Shown: positions 61,956 through 64,000 of the stretch, piece by piece
How the letters are laid out: each line of letters opens with the position of its first letter
Numbering within the stretch: the stretch's first letter is position 1
Translations under genes and position numbers: made by a program
Notes under the pieces: model-generated
Seen by the model: the letters and a program-made list of their open reading frames with translations, nothing else
What the model was told of the DNA's origin: nothing
Databases searched by the model: none
Source: Variovorax jilinensis
GTDB taxonomy: Bacteria; Pseudomonadota; Gammaproteobacteria; Burkholderiales; Burkholderiaceae_C
Length of the DNA stretch: 64,000 nucleotides
Assembly (NCBI RefSeq): GCF_030316885.1
Contig: NZ_JASZYQ010000001.1
Location: forward strand, 62,001-126,000
Direction: 5' to 3'

Positions 61956-62672
61956 ATGAAGTCCCTGCCTCGTCTCGTCGCGGCCGTGTTGCTCGGTGGA
62001 TGGCTGCTGCTGGCCCAGGCGGCCGGCCCCGTGATCGTGGCCTTCGGCGATTCGATCACCGAAGGCGCGGGCACCCAGGCCGGCTCGGGCGCGGTGCGCT
62101 TTCCCGATCGCCTGGCCGAACGCCTGCGTGCACAGCAGGGCGCAGGGGCCGCGTCCCAGGTGCTCAATGCGGGCATCTCGGGCAATCGCCTGCTGGCCGA
62201 TGGCGTCGGACCCAAGGGCATCGACCGCTTCGCGAACGATGCGCTGGCGCGGCCCGGCGTGACGCACGTGCTGATCCTCATCGGCATCAACGACATCGGC
62301 TTCAGCATGCCCGAAGGTGCGCCGGGCCCGATCCGCGGCCAGCCCGATGCGAAGCAGATCACCGACGGCCTGCGACTCCTGATCGACCAGGCCCGCGCAC
62401 GCGGCGTCAAGGTGCTGCTCGGCACGCTGCTGCCCTTCGAAGGCGCGAGCTACTGGGACAAGGAAAAGGAAGCGCGGCGCGACGCGGTCAACCGATGGAT
62501 CCGCAATCGGCGCGACGTGGCGGCCGTGGTCGACTTCGATGCCGCGCTGCGCAGTCCGTCCGAGCCGCGGCGCCTGAGCCCGGCCTACGACAGTGGCGAC
62601 CATCTTCATCCCGGCAATGCAGGCCATGCCGCGATGGCCGATGCGATCGACCTGCGCGCGCTGCGTCGATAG
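61956..62672 (+). CDS. Secreted SGNH/GDSL hydrolase
   Basis: 238 residues with a signal peptide (to about residue 22). VAFGDSITEGAGT holds the catalytic Ser in G-D-S, GHLIG-type blocks follow in LILIGINDIGF (Asn of block III) and SGDHLHPGNAGH gives the Asp-x-x-His of block V. Likely an esterase or acyl-hydrolase acting in the periplasm. 67 nt after the carboxylase on the same strand. Confidence 0.88.
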   Translation: MKSLPRLVAAVLLGGWLLLAQAAGPVIVAFGDSITEGAGTQAGSGAVRFPDRLAERLRAQQGAGAASQVLNAGISGNRLLADGVGPKGIDRFANDALARPGVTHVLILIGINDIGFSMPEGAPGPIRGQPDAKQITDGLRLLIDQARARGVKVLLGTLLPFEGASYWDKEKEARRDAVNRWIRNRRDVAAVVDFDAALRSPSEPRRLSPAYDSGDHLHPGNAGHAAMADAIDLRALRR

Positions 62673-62795
62673 CGCGCGTGCGCGTGGGATGGTCCCGGCG
62701 AGCGTCACAGCTCTACACAAGACTTCGCCCGGCGCTTACAGGCGGTTCACATGGGACGCGGAGGATGAAGGCTCCAGCAACAACAAGGAGCTCCC

Positions 62796-63170
62796 ATGAA
62801 GAAACTTGCAGTCAGCCTCGCCATCGGTGCCGCATCGCTGCTTTCGCTCGGTGCCGCCGTGATCCCCGCGACCGCGCAGGCGCAACCCGGCGTCGTGGTG
62901 CGCGTCGCACCGCCGCCGCCGCGCCACGAGCACGTGCCTCCGCCGCGCAAGGGCTATGTGTGGGCACCGGGCCACTACGAGTGGAGCGGCCATCGCTACG
63001 TCTGGCACAAGGGCAGCTACATGCGCGCGCGTTCGGGCTATGCGTACCGCGCGCCGCAATGGGATGAACGCAACGGCCACTGGGAATACCGCGGCGGCGG
63101 CTGGGACCGCGACCGCGATGGCGTGCCCAACCAGCACGACCGCCGTCCCGACAATCCGCACCGTTCCTGA
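62796..63170 (+). CDS. YXWGXW repeat-containing secreted protein
   Basis: 124 residues. Signal peptide to about residue 29, then a Pro/Arg linker and repeated aromatic motifs KGYVWAPGHYEWSGHRYVW, HKGSYMRARSGYAYRAPQW and GHWEYRGGGW, typical of YXWGXW-repeat proteins of the envelope. Function unknown. AAGGAG lies at good spacing before ATG 62796. Confidence 0.85.
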   Translation: MKKLAVSLAIGAASLLSLGAAVIPATAQAQPGVVVRVAPPPPRHEHVPPPRKGYVWAPGHYEWSGHRYVWHKGSYMRARSGYAYRAPQWDERNGHWEYRGGGWDRDRDGVPNQHDRRPDNPHRS

Positions 63171-63181
63171 ACGGCGGGCGC

Positions 63182-63907
63182 TCAGAACAGCTTGAATGTG
63201 AGCGGCATCAGCAGGGCCGCGAGCACCACCTGCATCCCGAGCGCCAGGCCGGCATAGGCCCCCGCATCGGCGTCGACGAGCATGGCTCGGGCGGCGCCGA
63301 TGCCGTGTGCGGCGGTGCCGAGGCCGAAGCCGCGCGCCGCGTAGCCGGCGGCATCGGTGCCGATGCGCAGCGCATCGAAGAGGTACTTGGCCGAGAGCGC
63401 GCCGATCATGCCGGTCAGCACCGCGAACACCGCGGACAGCGCCGGAATGCCACCGATCTTCTCCGAGATGCCCATGGCCACGGGCGCGGTGACCGACTTG
63501 GGGGCCAGCGAGACCACCACGTCGTGCGGCAGGCCCACCGCCCATCCGAGCGCAACCGCCGATCCCGCGGCCGCGATGCCGCCGAGCAGCGAGGCGAGCA
63601 GCAGTCGACCGAAGCGCGCCCGCAGTTCGGCGCGGCGCTGCCACAGCGGCCAGGCCAGCGCCACCACGGCCGGCCCGAGCAGGAAGTGGATGAACTGCGC
63701 TCCGGCGAAGTAGGTCGGGTAGTCGACCCGGGTCAGCAGCAGGCCGCTCGCGAGCACCACCACCGACCACAGCACCGGGTTGGCCCAGGGCGCGCCGCCG
63801 GTGCGCATGTAGGCCGCATTGGCGAGCAGATAGACCACCAGCGTCGCCGTGAGGCCGAACAGCGGCGTCGCCGAAAGATAGATCCAGAGCTCGACGAAGC
63901 GCGGCAT
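63182..63907 (-). CDS. lrgB: LrgB family membrane protein
   Basis: 241 residues, about seven membrane helices. The LVDADAGAYAGLALGMQVVL and SLAPKSVTAPVAMGISEKIG blocks match LrgB/CidB. In Gram-negatives such pairs have been linked to glycolate/lactate transport or autolysis control. Starts 4 nt after the stop of an LrgA-like gene on the same strand. Confidence 0.9.
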   Translation of the reverse strand: MPRFVELWIYLSATPLFGLTATLVVYLLANAAYMRTGGAPWANPVLWSVVVLASGLLLTRVDYPTYFAGAQFIHFLLGPAVVALAWPLWQRRAELRARFGRLLLASLLGGIAAAGSAVALGWAVGLPHDVVVSLAPKSVTAPVAMGISEKIGGIPALSAVFAVLTGMIGALSAKYLFDALRIGTDAAGYAARGFGLGTAAHGIGAARAMLVDADAGAYAGLALGMQVVLAALLMPLTFKLF

Positions 63908-63911
63908 GGGC

Positions 63912-64000
63912 TCAGGCGTCCGTCGTGGACTTCGCGTGCCGGTCGGGCCAGAACAGCACCAGCGCCGTGACCGCGAGGCCGATCCAGGTCGACAGCGCGA
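63912..64000 (-). CDS. lrgA: LrgA/CidA family membrane protein, N-terminal part beyond window
   Basis: The last 28 or so codons are visible, ending LSTWIGLAVTALVLFWPDRH followed by AKSTTDA and a stop at 63912. The hydrophobic C-terminus and the position before lrgB fit the CidA/LrgA holin-like family. Partial, so based mostly on context. Confidence 0.7.
   Translation of the reverse strand, partial: ALSTWIGLAVTALVLFWPDRHAKSTTDA

Overview
The window looks like a chromosomal segment of a high-GC betaproteobacterium in the order Burkholderiales, probably Comamonadaceae and Variovorax-like. This is inferred from very GC-rich coding sequence, the rsmI-yraN-diaA-dolP neighbourhood, a pilT-pilU pair, a patatin plus acetoacetate decarboxylase pair and a DUF2242 lipoprotein. 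No rRNA is present, so the genus is an inference only.

Bases 1-5272 are core chromosome: an AcrAB-type RND efflux operon on the minus strand (the permease runs off the left edge), a divergent TetR/AcrR repressor with a clear AcrR-type operator between them, and a tRNA-Arg(CCG) gene.

Bases ~5250-33442 form an integrated genomic island of about 28 kb in the 3' end of that tRNA. It is bounded by a 17-bp direct repeat. A P4-type tyrosine integrase sits at the left end, and integrase arm-site-like repeats lie inside both ends. The left third resembles a phage satellite: integrase, AlpA-like regulator, CHC2 zinc-finger primase fragment, DUF3987-type replication protein, short tandem repeats and a small-terminase-like gene. 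The rest is mostly defence-like cargo: an Abi_2/HEPN protein, a membrane-anchored Mrr-type nuclease coupled to a PIN/NYN-like protein, a PD-(D/E)XK nuclease, a serine resolvase, and an operon of a McrA-like HNH nuclease, a Nudix hydrolase and an M41-like zinc peptidase. Next come two or three genes arranged as integron cassettes, with attC-like sites that contain the stop codons and no integron integrase nearby; two of them carry HEPN motifs. The island ends with a ~9.7-kb operon (DUF499 ATPase, DUF3780, DUF1156-type DNA methyltransferase, a small unknown protein, a PLD-helicase), matching the helicase-methylase-ATPase (Hma-like) anti-phage arrangement.

Bases 33443-64000 return to core chromosome. 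They hold a halogenase-like flavoprotein, a CPA2 antiporter, a LysE exporter, a cytochrome c, small secreted proteins, acetoacetate decarboxylase with patatin, a GST, RsmI/YraN/DiaA/DolP with a patatin lipoprotein between the last two, a 3-hydroxyisobutyrate-dehydrogenase-like enzyme, PilU and PilT, a YggS-type PLP protein, glutamate dehydrogenase, a stand-alone receiver protein, arginase, a branched-chain amino acid binding protein, a TetR regulator, an acyl-CoA synthetase overlapping a single-chain acyl-CoA carboxylase (BC-BCCP-CT), an SGNH hydrolase, a YXWGXW-type protein and LrgB/LrgA (LrgA cut by the right edge).

Most notable points: the embedded attC cassettes with HEPN proteins, the Hma-like operon whose methyltransferase gene is a compositional mosaic, the HNH-Nudix-peptidase operon, and the satellite-like replication core bracketed by a repeated 19-bp hairpin.
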